A stretch of DNA of 64,000 bases from a candidate division TM6 bacterium GW2011_GWF2_37_49 (lineage in GTDB: Bacteria; Babelota; Babeliae; Babelales; RVW-14), in NCBI GenBank assembly GCA_945861145.1, contig CAMATL010000002.1:26209-90208 (forward strand). The letters run 5' to 3'. The notes under the pieces were generated by a model. It worked only from the letters and a program-made list of their open reading frames with translations, was not told the origin of the DNA and did not search any database. This document shows positions 28,313 through 37,453 of this stretch, piece after piece; within the stretch, counting starts at the first letter, position 1, and each line of letters begins with the position of its first letter. The position numbers were made by a program, and so were the translations under genes.

Positions 28313-29752
28313 ATGATGAATAAAAAAACTCTCGTTTGGTTTCGCCAAGATTTACGGTTATCTGATAATCCAGCCTTGTATCAAGCTGTTCTTAATGGCT
28401 CGGTTTTAGCGATATATATTTTAGATGAGCAAAAAAATAAAGATATAAGTATGGGGGCAGCTAGTATGTGGTGGTTGCATCACTCACTTACTAAGCTTGC
28501 TAGCTCTCTTGATAATAAACTGAACTTTTATAAAGGTGATGCAAAAAAAATTATTTTAAAATTAATTAAAGAGTATTCGATTGATGGCGTTTATTGGAAC
28601 CGTTGTTATGAGCCTGCTCGGGTTGAACAAGATGCCGAGATAAAAAACCTTCTTATACATGCAGGCATTGATTGCCAAGATTTTAATGCATCTTTATTGT
28701 GGGAGCCAGAGCTGGTTCTTAAAAGCGATAAAACTCCCTACAAGGTCTTTACTCCTTTTTACCGCAATGGTTGTCTTAGTGCTCAAGCCCCGCGTATCCC
28801 TTTAGAAAAACCTAAAAAATTAAACTTAGTTAAAGATCCAGTGCATGCTATTGATCTTGATGATCTTGGTCTTTTAAAGAATAAGTTGCCTGCTTTTTTA
28901 GCTGAACAGGATTGGATAATTGGCGAAGATGGAGCCCAGGATGTATTGGCTACGTTTATACAAAAGCCTTTAGAAAATTATAAAGAAGGTAGAAATGTTC
29001 CAGCCAAGAAAAATGTTTCACGCTTATCGCCATATTTGCATTTTGGTGAAATATCTCCTAATCAAGCTTGGTATGCGGCTAAAAATAGAGGTTTTGTATC
29101 GGCTAGCTTAGGCAATAATGTTGATTGTTTTTTGAGTGAACTGGGTTGGCGTGAATTTTCTCATTCATTGCTCTATAATTTTCCAGATTTACCACGTAAA
29201 AATTTTCAATCGAAATTTGATTCTTTCCCTTGGCGCAATAATCAACAGCTGTTAACTGCATGGCAGCAGGGCCAAACGGGATATCCAATAATAGATGCTG
29301 GTATGCGAGAGCTTTTGCAAACAGGCTATATGCACAATCGAGTTCGTATGATAGTAGGCTCTTTTTTAGTGAAGAATCTTTTGCTGCATTGGCATCACGG
29401 GGCTGATTGGTTTTGGGATCGATTAGTTGATGCAGATCTTGCAAATAATAGTGCTAGTTGGCAGTGGATTGCTGGATCGGGGGCTGATGCCGCTCCTTAT
29501 TTTCGTATATTCAATCCAGTAACCCAAGGTGAAAAATTTGATACTGATGGCGTCTATACCAAACGATTTTTACCTGAGCTTGCCGCTTTGCCAAGTAAAT
29601 ATCTCTTTAGTCCTTGGGAAGTAAAAGAACCTATTTTAAGGGAAGCCGGCGTAATTTTAGGTAAAACATATCCTTGGCCGATTATTGATTTAAAAGCTTC
29701 AAGAAGCAATGCGCTTGAAGCTTTTAAATCGTTATCGACAGAGATTAAATAG
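28313..29752 (+). CDS. phrB: deoxyribodipyrimidine photolyase (class I, PhrB type)
   Basis: KTLVWFRQDLRLSDNPALYQA; C-terminal WREFSHSLLYNFPDL, GYPIIDAGMRELLQTGYMHNRVRM, DLANNSASWQWIAGSGADAAPYFRIFNPVTQGEKFD. Confidence 0.95.
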   Translation: MMNKKTLVWFRQDLRLSDNPALYQAVLNGSVLAIYILDEQKNKDISMGAASMWWLHHSLTKLASSLDNKLNFYKGDAKKIILKLIKEYSIDGVYWNRCYEPARVEQDAEIKNLLIHAGIDCQDFNASLLWEPELVLKSDKTPYKVFTPFYRNGCLSAQAPRIPLEKPKKLNLVKDPVHAIDLDDLGLLKNKLPAFLAEQDWIIGEDGAQDVLATFIQKPLENYKEGRNVPAKKNVSRLSPYLHFGEISPNQAWYAAKNRGFVSASLGNNVDCFLSELGWREFSHSLLYNFPDLPRKNFQSKFDSFPWRNNQQLLTAWQQGQTGYPIIDAGMRELLQTGYMHNRVRMIVGSFLVKNLLLHWHHGADWFWDRLVDADLANNSASWQWIAGSGADAAPYFRIFNPVTQGEKFDTDGVYTKRFLPELAALPSKYLFSPWEVKEPILREAGVILGKTYPWPIIDLKASRSNALEAFKSLSTEIK

Positions 29753-31296
29753 TGAAAGTGTTACGTATCATTCTCAATGATCATCTTAGTTTAGATATTG
29801 CTACGCTACAGGGTTTAGATTCTAAGACAGATATTATTTTAATGGCTGAACTTGTAGATGAGTATACGCATGTAAAACACCATCAGAAGAAAATAGCTTT
29901 TCTTATTTCAGCAATGAGACATTTTGCTGAGATTCTTAGATCAAAAGGCTATTCTCTTGAATATGTAAAGCTTGATGATAAAGATAATACAGGCAGCCTA
30001 GTTAGTGAAATTGAACGTGTTTGTAAAAAACATAATCCTGACAAAATCATTATTATGTGGCCTAGCGACTATAGAGTATTAAAAAATATTCAAAAACTGA
30101 GAGATTCCTCTGCAGTGTCTTTGGAGATTTTAGATGATAATCGGTTTTTAGCTTCTCACGAAGAATTTCAATGCTGGGCAAAAGATCGCAAAGAGTTGCG
30201 TATGGAGTATTTTTACCGTGAAATGCGCCAAAAGTACGGCGTACTTATGGATGGAAGTAGTCCTATTGGCGGGCAATGGAATTACGATAAAGAGAATCGT
30301 AAGCCTGCTCCTGCTGATTTGGTAATACCAAAAACGTACCAGACTCAACCCGATATTATTACTAAAGAAGTAATTAATTTAGTGCAGCAAAATTTTGCGA
30401 ATCACTTTGGTGATTTAGAGCCATTTTTTTATGCCGTTACTCGAGAACAAGCATTGGAGTCGCTAAGTCTTTTTATAGCGGAGAGATTACCTCGTTTTGG
30501 TGAGTATCAAGATGCAATGTTAGAGGGGCAACCATGGATGTATCATTCACACATAAGTTTTTACATTAATGTTGGCTTGCTTTCACCCTTAGAGTGCATT
30601 AAAGCAGCAGAAGAATATTATTATCGAGGACTTGTTTCTATTAATTCTGCAGAAGGATTTATAAGACAAATACTTGGTTGGCGAGAATATGTACGGGGTA
30701 TTTATTGGCTTAAAATGCCTGATTATAAAAAAAACAATTTTTTAAACGCTCGCCGTCGATTGCCTGGATTTTATTGGACAGGCAAAACAAAAATGAACTG
30801 CCTAAAGCAGTGTGTTAGTGATACTAAAAAAAATGCTTATGCGCACCATATTCAGCGTTTAATGGTCTTGGGTAATTTTGCTCTGATTGCAGGGATTTCG
30901 CCCGATGAGGTCAATGAATGGTTTTTAATTGTTTATGCGGATGCCTATGAGTGGGTTGAGTTGCCAAATGTAACAGGAATGATTTTATTTGCGGATGGCG
31001 GTTTTTTGGCGAGCAAGCCTTACGCTTCAAGCGGAGCATATATAAATAAAATGTCTGACTATTGTAAAAAATGCCCTTACGACATTAAACAAAAAGAAGG
31101 CCCAAAGGCATGCCCATTCAATTATTTGTATTGGGATTTTTTATTACGTAATGATTCTAAATTAAAGACTAATTACCGGTTGCGCATGATTTATTCTTTA
31201 TTGGCAAAGATGGATTCTTCTAAGATACAAAAAATACAGTCTGATTCTGCTTCTTTTTTAAATGGTTTAGAATGTGAACCCTTGAAAAGCTACTAG
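29752..31296 (+). CDS. cryptochrome/photolyase, FeS-BCP (prokaryotic 6-4 photolyase-like)
   Basis: DYRVL..., GWREYVRGIYW, and Cys ligand region YCKKCPYDIKQKEGPKACPFNYLYWDFL with upstream MNCLKQC; GTG start overlaps the phrB stop. Confidence 0.88.
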   Translation: MKVLRIILNDHLSLDIATLQGLDSKTDIILMAELVDEYTHVKHHQKKIAFLISAMRHFAEILRSKGYSLEYVKLDDKDNTGSLVSEIERVCKKHNPDKIIIMWPSDYRVLKNIQKLRDSSAVSLEILDDNRFLASHEEFQCWAKDRKELRMEYFYREMRQKYGVLMDGSSPIGGQWNYDKENRKPAPADLVIPKTYQTQPDIITKEVINLVQQNFANHFGDLEPFFYAVTREQALESLSLFIAERLPRFGEYQDAMLEGQPWMYHSHISFYINVGLLSPLECIKAAEEYYYRGLVSINSAEGFIRQILGWREYVRGIYWLKMPDYKKNNFLNARRRLPGFYWTGKTKMNCLKQCVSDTKKNAYAHHIQRLMVLGNFALIAGISPDEVNEWFLIVYADAYEWVELPNVTGMILFADGGFLASKPYASSGAYINKMSDYCKKCPYDIKQKEGPKACPFNYLYWDFLLRNDSKLKTNYRLRMIYSLLAKMDSSKIQKIQSDSASFLNGLECEPLKSY

Positions 31297-31479
31297 GTCT
31301 CTGCTTTTGAGATAAAAATTGGTAAGAGATTCTTTGATTTTATCAAGCGTCTTAACGCCTGCGCGTGAAAAACGCATAACCTCTTTGTCGCCAAAGATAG
31401 GCAGTAGTGCTGATGCATCATCGATTGTGATAGGACGTATGTAGAGCCGTTCGGTCTGGGCGATCATAGTTTTCATCAC
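31290..31479 (-). pseudogene. GNAT acetyltransferase N-terminal fragment (copy 2)
   Basis: MMKTMIAQTERLYIRPITIDDASALLPIFGDKEVMRFSRAGVKTLDKIKESLTNFYLKSRD then runs into the photolyase 3' end. Confidence 0.7.
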
Positions 31480-31582
31480 AATCCTACGGTTTATTGAATT
31501 GATTTGATTTCTGATTGGGTATCTGGCATTGTATGGCGTTAAATTACAAGATTCAACGGTGTTTTACCTTAAGAAGGATAGT

Positions 31583-32146
31583 ATGACGTCACCTATAAAG
31601 AAAAGCAGCGATCTTCTTAAAACCGATATAGAACTGATCAGAAAATCTATAGCTCCTTGGGCTACTGATGATGAATTTAAAACATTCATGTATCTGTGTA
31701 AGGCGTATGACCTTGACCCGTTGAAAAAAGAAATCTATTTCATTAAATATTCTAATAAAGCAACCATTCTTACCAGCCGTGATGGGTATCTTAAAATTGC
31801 CAACCTTAATGAAAATTTTAATGGCCTTGAAAGTGATGTTGTCTACCAAGGCGATGTGCTGACCAAGCGCGATGACGGCAGCTTGCACATCTCATATGGT
31901 GCAGAGCATTTATGTTTTGATAAATCAAAGCTTACCGGGGCTTTTTGTAGCGTGTTTCGCAAAGATCGATCCAAAGCAACAACGGTGTTTGTAAGTATTA
32001 GAGAATACTACAAAAAAGATGCGCCAATCTGGCAGCAGTATACCAATGCCATGATTTTAAAAGTCGCTGAAGCGATGGCGCTCAAGCGTGCATTTGCCAT
32101 CAGTGGGCTGGTTACGAGAGAAGAGATAGATGATGAGGTGGAGTAG
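31583..32146 (+). CDS. bet: RecT/Bet-family single-strand annealing protein
   Basis: FKTFMYLCKAYDLDPLKKEIYFIKYSNKATILTSRDGYLKIA...VSIREYYKKDAPIWQQYTNAMILKVAEAMALKRAF, characteristic of phage recombination protein Bet. Confidence 0.85.
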   Translation: MTSPIKKSSDLLKTDIELIRKSIAPWATDDEFKTFMYLCKAYDLDPLKKEIYFIKYSNKATILTSRDGYLKIANLNENFNGLESDVVYQGDVLTKRDDGSLHISYGAEHLCFDKSKLTGAFCSVFRKDRSKATTVFVSIREYYKKDAPIWQQYTNAMILKVAEAMALKRAFAISGLVTREEIDDEVE

Positions 32147-32190
32147 CCAGCTGCAAGCAAAATATAGTATATAAGGGTTGTCTTTGGCAT

Positions 32191-33366
32191 CTATTTTTTA
32201 GATAACATTTTTTTATATAGAGGTGGAAGCAATGATTTTAATACTGCTTCAACCTCTTGTTTATCTTCTTGGCTAACATGCGCAGCGCCGTAACCAGATT
32301 TATGTTTTTCCATAATTGAACCAGTTGTATCTAGCGATAAACGTGGTAATTTCCAGCAACAGCCTAGAAAATTAATAGCAATTTTTCCCTGCTCATGCTT
32401 AAGAATAAAAACCACACGCATGGTTCCATCAAAAAATTTACCTTTAATATTTATAGCATGTGATGTAACAAATTCTTCTACCAAGAAATGTTTGTGGCCA
32501 TCATTTGCCCAGTAGCTCCATGAGGGATCAGTGTATGTTTTAAGGTGTTTTGATTGTGTAAGAATTTTTCTGAGTGTTGCGTCAAGCTCTGTCGCATCAA
32601 CCATCAAATTTCCCCATCCATTTGCGGCATTGAGTGGCTTGATAACAACTATAGGCGAATTAAGATGAGCAAGAATTTTATTGGCAAGCGCCGGTGAATA
32701 TTTTTTTTTGCAGCGTATCCAGCGAGGTCGGTAGCTGCTTAGAAGATTATTAAAAAGAAGGCTGGTGTGATATTTATGATTTACATAGGGTGTTGTTGCG
32801 TCATTGATAATTAAAAAATTTTGATATTTTTCTTTAAATTTTTTAAGTGACTCTGCGTACCAGTTTGGATATCCGTGATTACTAAAAACAATTATTCCGA
32901 GATGTTGTCCAAGATTAAGCGGGCGAGTTGTTGTGGTTTTTTTGTTTGCTAATTGTTTAAATAGATCATCATGCGCCAAGCTTTCTAGCGATGGTGCCCA
33001 TCGTCCACCATTCGCCAAAAAAAGGTTAAAAGCAAATTGATTTATTTTTGTTGGCGTATTGGGTTTTTTACCAACATACCACACAGGCAAATTGAAAGGT
33101 TTGAGGTAATTCCAAAATAACCGCCACATTTCTCCGGTGCTAAACAGTTCATCAAATCCTTGAAAAAAAGATTGCGGTCCTTCACCTAGTTCAAGAATTT
33201 TAAGAGATCCTTTGTTCCACCGTAGATCTGCAATGAGAAAGGAAATATCTGGTTGGAGCTCTTTTGTCTGATGCGGTGTGTTTGCGTGGTGATGCAATGA
33301 TAGTAGGGATATTATTGCTATAAAAATAAGAGACCCAAAGAAAATTTTAAATTGTAGGCGTAGCAT
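32191..33366 (-). CDS. hypothetical membrane-anchored or secreted protein, possible ATP-grasp-like C-terminal half
   Basis: N-terminal hydrophobic segment FFGSLIFIAIISLLSL; IVVIKPLNAANGWGNLMV, HFLVEEFV, DGTMRVVFIL resemble ATP-grasp strand motifs. Confidence 0.5.
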   Translation of the reverse strand: MLRLQFKIFFGSLIFIAIISLLSLHHHANTPHQTKELQPDISFLIADLRWNKGSLKILELGEGPQSFFQGFDELFSTGEMWRLFWNYLKPFNLPVWYVGKKPNTPTKINQFAFNLFLANGGRWAPSLESLAHDDLFKQLANKKTTTTRPLNLGQHLGIIVFSNHGYPNWYAESLKKFKEKYQNFLIINDATTPYVNHKYHTSLLFNNLLSSYRPRWIRCKKKYSPALANKILAHLNSPIVVIKPLNAANGWGNLMVDATELDATLRKILTQSKHLKTYTDPSWSYWANDGHKHFLVEEFVTSHAINIKGKFFDGTMRVVFILKHEQGKIAINFLGCCWKLPRLSLDTTGSIMEKHKSGYGAAHVSQEDKQEVEAVLKSLLPPLYKKMLSKK

Positions 33367-33424
33367 CTCTGGGTCTCTTTCGTAAAATTATTTCTCTATA
33401 GATGTAGTTTTACTCAGCATTTGC

Positions 33425-33697
33425 CTAGCTAGCCTCGGTTTTACCCTCAGTGTTACCAGCGGTGTTGCCCTCGGTGTTACCCTCGGTTTTAGCCTCGGTG
33501 AGTACATCTTTTCCTTTAGGGGTTTCTTCTATTGTATATGCAGGGTTAGCAACGTCATTTTCCGCTAGGTTTTTTGGTGTACTCTTTTCAGTACTCCCTT
33601 CAGTGGTTCCTTTAGTATGGCCGGCTGCTTTTTTTTTAAAAAAATCACATGCAGGAGTTATAAAGAGTACAGCTCCCAGTAGTAAAATTTTTTTCAT
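33425..33697 (-). CDS. small putative lipoprotein with Thr/Glu/Gly tandem repeats
   Basis: MKKILLLGAVLFITPAC lipobox-like; C-terminal TEGNTEGNTAGNTEGKTEAS. Confidence 0.6.
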   Translation of the reverse strand: MKKILLLGAVLFITPACDFFKKKAAGHTKGTTEGSTEKSTPKNLAENDVANPAYTIEETPKGKDVLTEAKTEGNTEGNTAGNTEGKTEAS

Positions 33698-34593
33698 TAT
33701 TTTTTCTCCTTTATTAGCTCTTTACATTTATATAGAAGCTTACGCTCACCATCGAAATCCTGATCTGAAATTTGTCCAAATCCTTCAACTAAAAATTCTG
33801 CCAACGCCTCTTTTTTATCATAAGCCATCTGTTGTAAAGCACCAGCGAGTATTTTTTTAGTTTCATCAGAGATGTTTTTGCTTATAACTAGTGGTTGAAT
33901 AGGGAATGGGCCCCAGGACTCAATAACCCGAATTTTGGTTTTTAATTCCGGGTGCTCTTTGAATTGTAATGCTAATCCATTGGAATCAATTGCCGATCCA
34001 TCACAGCCGCCATTGGCTACTAACTGAATTGATGCGAGATGACCGCCACTTTCATGTATATTTTTAAAGAAGGCTGTAGATTCTTTCATTTCTACAAGTT
34101 TTTGCAGCATGCAAAAATAACCACTCAATGATTCAGGATCATTATAACACCAGGTTTTCCCCCTCAGATCTTCAAATTTTTGTATAGAGCTGTTTGATGC
34201 AACAATAACATCAGAAAAATAGATTGGTTTGTGATTAGTTCGCTCATCTTTAAAAATTGGAGCAAGCGGAAATAGCTCAACTGGGCAAGGAGTAAGAGAT
34301 GTTAACCAAATAAATGGTGGCGAACAAAGATGTCCAACATCAATTTCTTTTGTTGAGAAGGGATCTTGAAGGTTTTGTGGCGGGCCTGAATGAACAAGCT
34401 CTATAGATAATGAAATGTCTAAATTAGTTGTTTTGTTTACATAATCAATAATGAGGTCATATAAAGCTTTAGGAATACTTGGCGTTAGATATGTTCTTAA
34501 GTGAAGAGGGGTTTTTGTATTGCTATCTTTGGTATAAGAATGCTGCATGCCAACTATAATGAAAAGGAAGAGTGCCAGAGTAGGCTTTTTCAT
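33697..34593 (-). CDS. PhnD-type phosphate/phosphonate ABC substrate-binding protein
   Basis: Signal MKKPTLALFLFIIVGM; IDVGHLCSPPFIWL, FSDVIVASNSSIQKFEDLRGKTWCYNDPESLSGY, GGCDGSAIDSNGLALQ typical of the family. ORF open from 34605. Confidence 0.8.
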   Translation of the reverse strand: MKKPTLALFLFIIVGMQHSYTKDSNTKTPLHLRTYLTPSIPKALYDLIIDYVNKTTNLDISLSIELVHSGPPQNLQDPFSTKEIDVGHLCSPPFIWLTSLTPCPVELFPLAPIFKDERTNHKPIYFSDVIVASNSSIQKFEDLRGKTWCYNDPESLSGYFCMLQKLVEMKESTAFFKNIHESGGHLASIQLVANGGCDGSAIDSNGLALQFKEHPELKTKIRVIESWGPFPIQPLVISKNISDETKKILAGALQQMAYDKKEALAEFLVEGFGQISDQDFDGERKLLYKCKELIKEKK

Positions 34594-34801
34594 GGGGCTC
34601 CTCATAGAAAATTATGTAATTGGGGTTGTCATAAGATAAAGAGTATGGTGCTAGTATAAAAAAACCACACTGTTTTTTTACAGTGTGGGATAGTGTAAAT
34701 TCCCAGATATCTGGGAAGTTAGAGTTTTTAAACAGATCTATTGCAAACAATAAAGAGTATTTACCTGTGCCATGTTAATTGATCTATTGAATAATCTCGG
34801 A

Positions 34802-34913
34802 GCAGTATACCAATGCCATGATTTTAAAAGTTGCTGAAGCGATGGCGCTCAAGCGTGCATTTGCCATCAGTGGGCTGGTTACGAGAGAAGAGATAGATGA
34901 TGAGGCGGAGTAG
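34802..34913 (+). pseudogene. displaced 3' end of bet/recT-like gene
   Basis: 112 bp ungapped match to 32035-32146, two mismatches seen by eye, including the stop codon. Confidence 0.92.
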
Positions 34914-34924
34914 TAAGTAATTTG

Positions 34925-35458
34925 CTATAACTGATACACTTTTTTAACACGAGCCATATCAATCATCCCATCCAATGGTGTTGAAAAAAAATAGTTGAGC
35001 TGCCAAGCTTGAGATTTTTTTGCTTGGGCATTGTCGGCAATATTCCATGATGGGTAGATGCGAAATGCGCGTTTACCGCCTTTGCCGTCTTTCGAAAAAA
35101 TTCCTTTTTCGAATAACACCATTTTTGGAAAAATAAATTGGCCATGATTGTTGCCGTTTTGAACGGTGATGACTACAAAATCAATGTCATCAGCGAGATC
35201 AAATGGTTTGATGGGACCGCCGGTAGCATCGGGCTTCCAGAGAGTGACAAACTGCCCGACCTTGGTTGGTGTAACATGTGCCACGCGAAATTTGATGTGC
35301 ATATCATTGAGCGTGAAGGTACAAGCATAGTACTCAGCGCTTTCAGGCTCTGTAATTAAATTGGTCATCACCAGTAGATTTGGGGCGTAAATTTTTTCAA
35401 ATATAGAGGCAAGGCTAGGATGAATTTTGGTGCATTGATCAATTGTTACGAGCGACAT
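34925..35458 (-). CDS. MepB family protein
   Basis: PESAEYYACTFTLNDMHIKFRVAHVTPTKVGQFVTLWK, FIFPKMVLFEKGIFSKDGKGGKRAFRIYPSW. Confidence 0.8.
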   Translation of the reverse strand: MSLVTIDQCTKIHPSLASIFEKIYAPNLLVMTNLITEPESAEYYACTFTLNDMHIKFRVAHVTPTKVGQFVTLWKPDATGGPIKPFDLADDIDFVVITVQNGNNHGQFIFPKMVLFEKGIFSKDGKGGKRAFRIYPSWNIADNAQAKKSQAWQLNYFFSTPLDGMIDMARVKKVYQL

Positions 35459-35484
35459 TTTACATTCCTAAAAATCATTTTGAA

Positions 35485-36361
35485 TTAACTGGAAAAAAGT
35501 GTTTCAAGAAATTGGCGATTAAACTGGTACAGGTGAGCGTTGCTGTTGTTCCAAGTACCTCGCTTGAGCGTAAAGCCAATTGTAGCAAGGGCTCTATTCA
35601 GGAGCAAGAGCGGCATTATCGCATTGTAATCAGGAACAGGGCGAATGCTTGCGTACCCCGCTAAAAATGGTTTTTTACTGGTAGGATGAGCTAGCCATTC
35701 TGCGTGTTCCATAGAACAAAAATCTTCTTGAGCAAAGCTAGCGCGAGCGGCTGACCAATCAATAATTCCAGAGAGTTTGCCGTTATCAATTATCAAATTG
35801 CCGGGCCGAAAATCACGGTGAATTATGCAGGGCCCGTCTACACTTGTTAACAGGTCGAGGTGTGTATCGTAGTAGTGACGGCATTGTTCAATGAGCTTTG
35901 TTGGTAAGTGATTGCTGCATTCTGCAATATTTTCTTCAAACTTCAGCGAAAAATGAATGCGAGGATCGAGGTTGAAATTCTCAGGTTGTAGCAGATCTCC
36001 ATAGCCTGTGACTTGGTTGAGGTGAATCACCAGTTTCATACGCAAGCGCATCAGTAAAATCTATTATTTTAAGTAGTGAGCCGGGCAAACACTCCATTAA
36101 AATAGCGCCGTCTATATCAGCGCTTGGTTTTATAGTTTGTATAATATTGGGTACGGGTAGTGACTTTGAAAAGTGATTTAAAAAATATACTTCGTGTCGG
36201 TAGTCTTCGGGGCGAGAGCATATTTTTAAAATGAGCTGAGTGTTGTTTGGTTGCGTTACTTTATAGACAATAGCAACCGTTGCATCTTCGTGATCGATGC
36301 GTGAAAAGGTGGCGCTTTGAAGAGCAAGGCGGTGTTGATAGATAGAGATGAAGTTATCCAA
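35485..36361 (-). pseudogene. APH-type phosphotransferase, frameshifted
   Basis: N-terminal half 35981..36361 (VPNIIQTIKPSADIDGAILMECLPG) and C-terminal half 35485..36051 (CIIHRDFRPGNLIIDNGKLSGIIDWSAA) are in different frames, overlapping near 36000-36050. Confidence 0.8.
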
Positions 36362-36471
36362 GGACTACCTTCCCTTACGAGCTGTTGAAATTTTAGCGTA
36401 TAATTTTTTTTGCAGTTCTCTGTGGCCGCGGTGAAAGCTCGTAGAGCCTGAAGCTGAGCATCAAAGGCTGG

Positions 36472-36545
36472 TGTGCCTAACAGGGTTCGAACCTGCGGCC
36501 TAGCGATTAGGAATCGCTCGCTCTATCCACCTGAGCTATAGGCAC
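36472..36545 (-). tRNA. tRNA-Arg(CCT)
   Basis: gtgccta...taggcaca; anticodon stem-loop agcga-ttcctaa-tcgct. Confidence 0.93.
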
Positions 36546-36625
36546 ACGCTAGAATCCATTCTAACCTATGTGTTTGAAAACGGAAGAATAGATTATTGTC
36601 TTTTGAAAAAGTTATGATTGAGTTC

Positions 36626-37420
36626 TTAATCTTCCAAAGACGGACAATCTTTGAATAGATGGTGCATGTAATATTTAGGATTATCTAAAAATTGCTTAGT
36701 GATTTGATAATGATTTGTATCTGTGTATTGGATTGCTGCTAACATTTCTGCATCGCAAGAGTAGATTGTTGCTTCTGGATAGGCCAGGAGGATAGTAGAG
36801 TGAGTGGCGATGATAAATTGGGCATCAGAGTTCTTACACATATCATTGATAATAACCATGAGTGAGAGCTGGCGTTGTGGTGAGAGGGCTGCTTCTGGTT
36901 CATCTAAAATAAAGAACCCGCTATTTCCCATGCGATTTTTGAAGAATGATAAAAAGCTTTCGCCGTGCGACTCTTTGTGTAGCGACTTGCCGCCGTATGA
37001 ATCATAAGCTCTGCCATCAGCTTGCGCCATGGTGTCGAGATAGTTGGCAACATTAAAAAAGCTTTCTGCTCTAAAAAAGTAACCATCGTGAGGTTTTTTG
37101 CGCCAAGAAAGAATTAGGGCTTGGGCAAGTAATGCAGTTCCCTCATAGGTATTTTCTAGAGAAGTTTTGAAAGAGATGTTCTTGCTGCCTCCCTCAGGGC
37201 CAAAGCCTGCTTTGAGGGCGATGGCTTCAAGAATGGTTGATTTACCTGTGCCATTTTCACCGACAAAAAACGTGACTTGTGTTGGAAACGTAATTTCTGG
37301 CAGCTGTTTGATAATGGGCAGTGAAAAGGGATAGTCGTTACAATTACTTATCAACGTTGAATTGATTTTGACTTTATCAAGTAATGGGCCATCTAAGATG
37401 GTGGTGTGTTTCTGATTTTT
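36626..37420 (-). CDS. AAA family ATPase (AAA_15/SMC-like)
   Basis: FFVGENGTGKSTILEAIAL, FFILDEPEAALSPQRQL, QFIIATHSTILLAYPEATIY. ORF call from 37480 starts inside tRNA-Arg, so the true start is downstream (TTG or similar; position uncertain). Confidence 0.85.
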   Translation of the reverse strand, partial: KNQKHTTILDGPLLDKVKINSTLISNCNDYPFSLPIIKQLPEITFPTQVTFFVGENGTGKSTILEAIALKAGFGPEGGSKNISFKTSLENTYEGTALLAQALILSWRKKPHDGYFFRAESFFNVANYLDTMAQADGRAYDSYGGKSLHKESHGESFLSFFKNRMGNSGFFILDEPEAALSPQRQLSLMVIINDMCKNSDAQFIIATHSTILLAYPEATIYSCDAEMLAAIQYTDTNHYQITKQFLDNPKYYMHHLFKDCPSLED

Positions 37421-37453
37421 TAACAATATTTGATTATTTTTTGTGAAATATGG

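Noticed and set aside
31583-32146. Prophage indicated by the bet gene
   Set aside because: No exonuclease, integrase, terminase or structural phage genes nearby; bet appears as an isolated gene with fragments.
33697-34605. Complete phosphonate ABC transporter
   Set aside because: Only a PhnD-like binding protein is present; no PhnC/PhnE-type genes adjacent.
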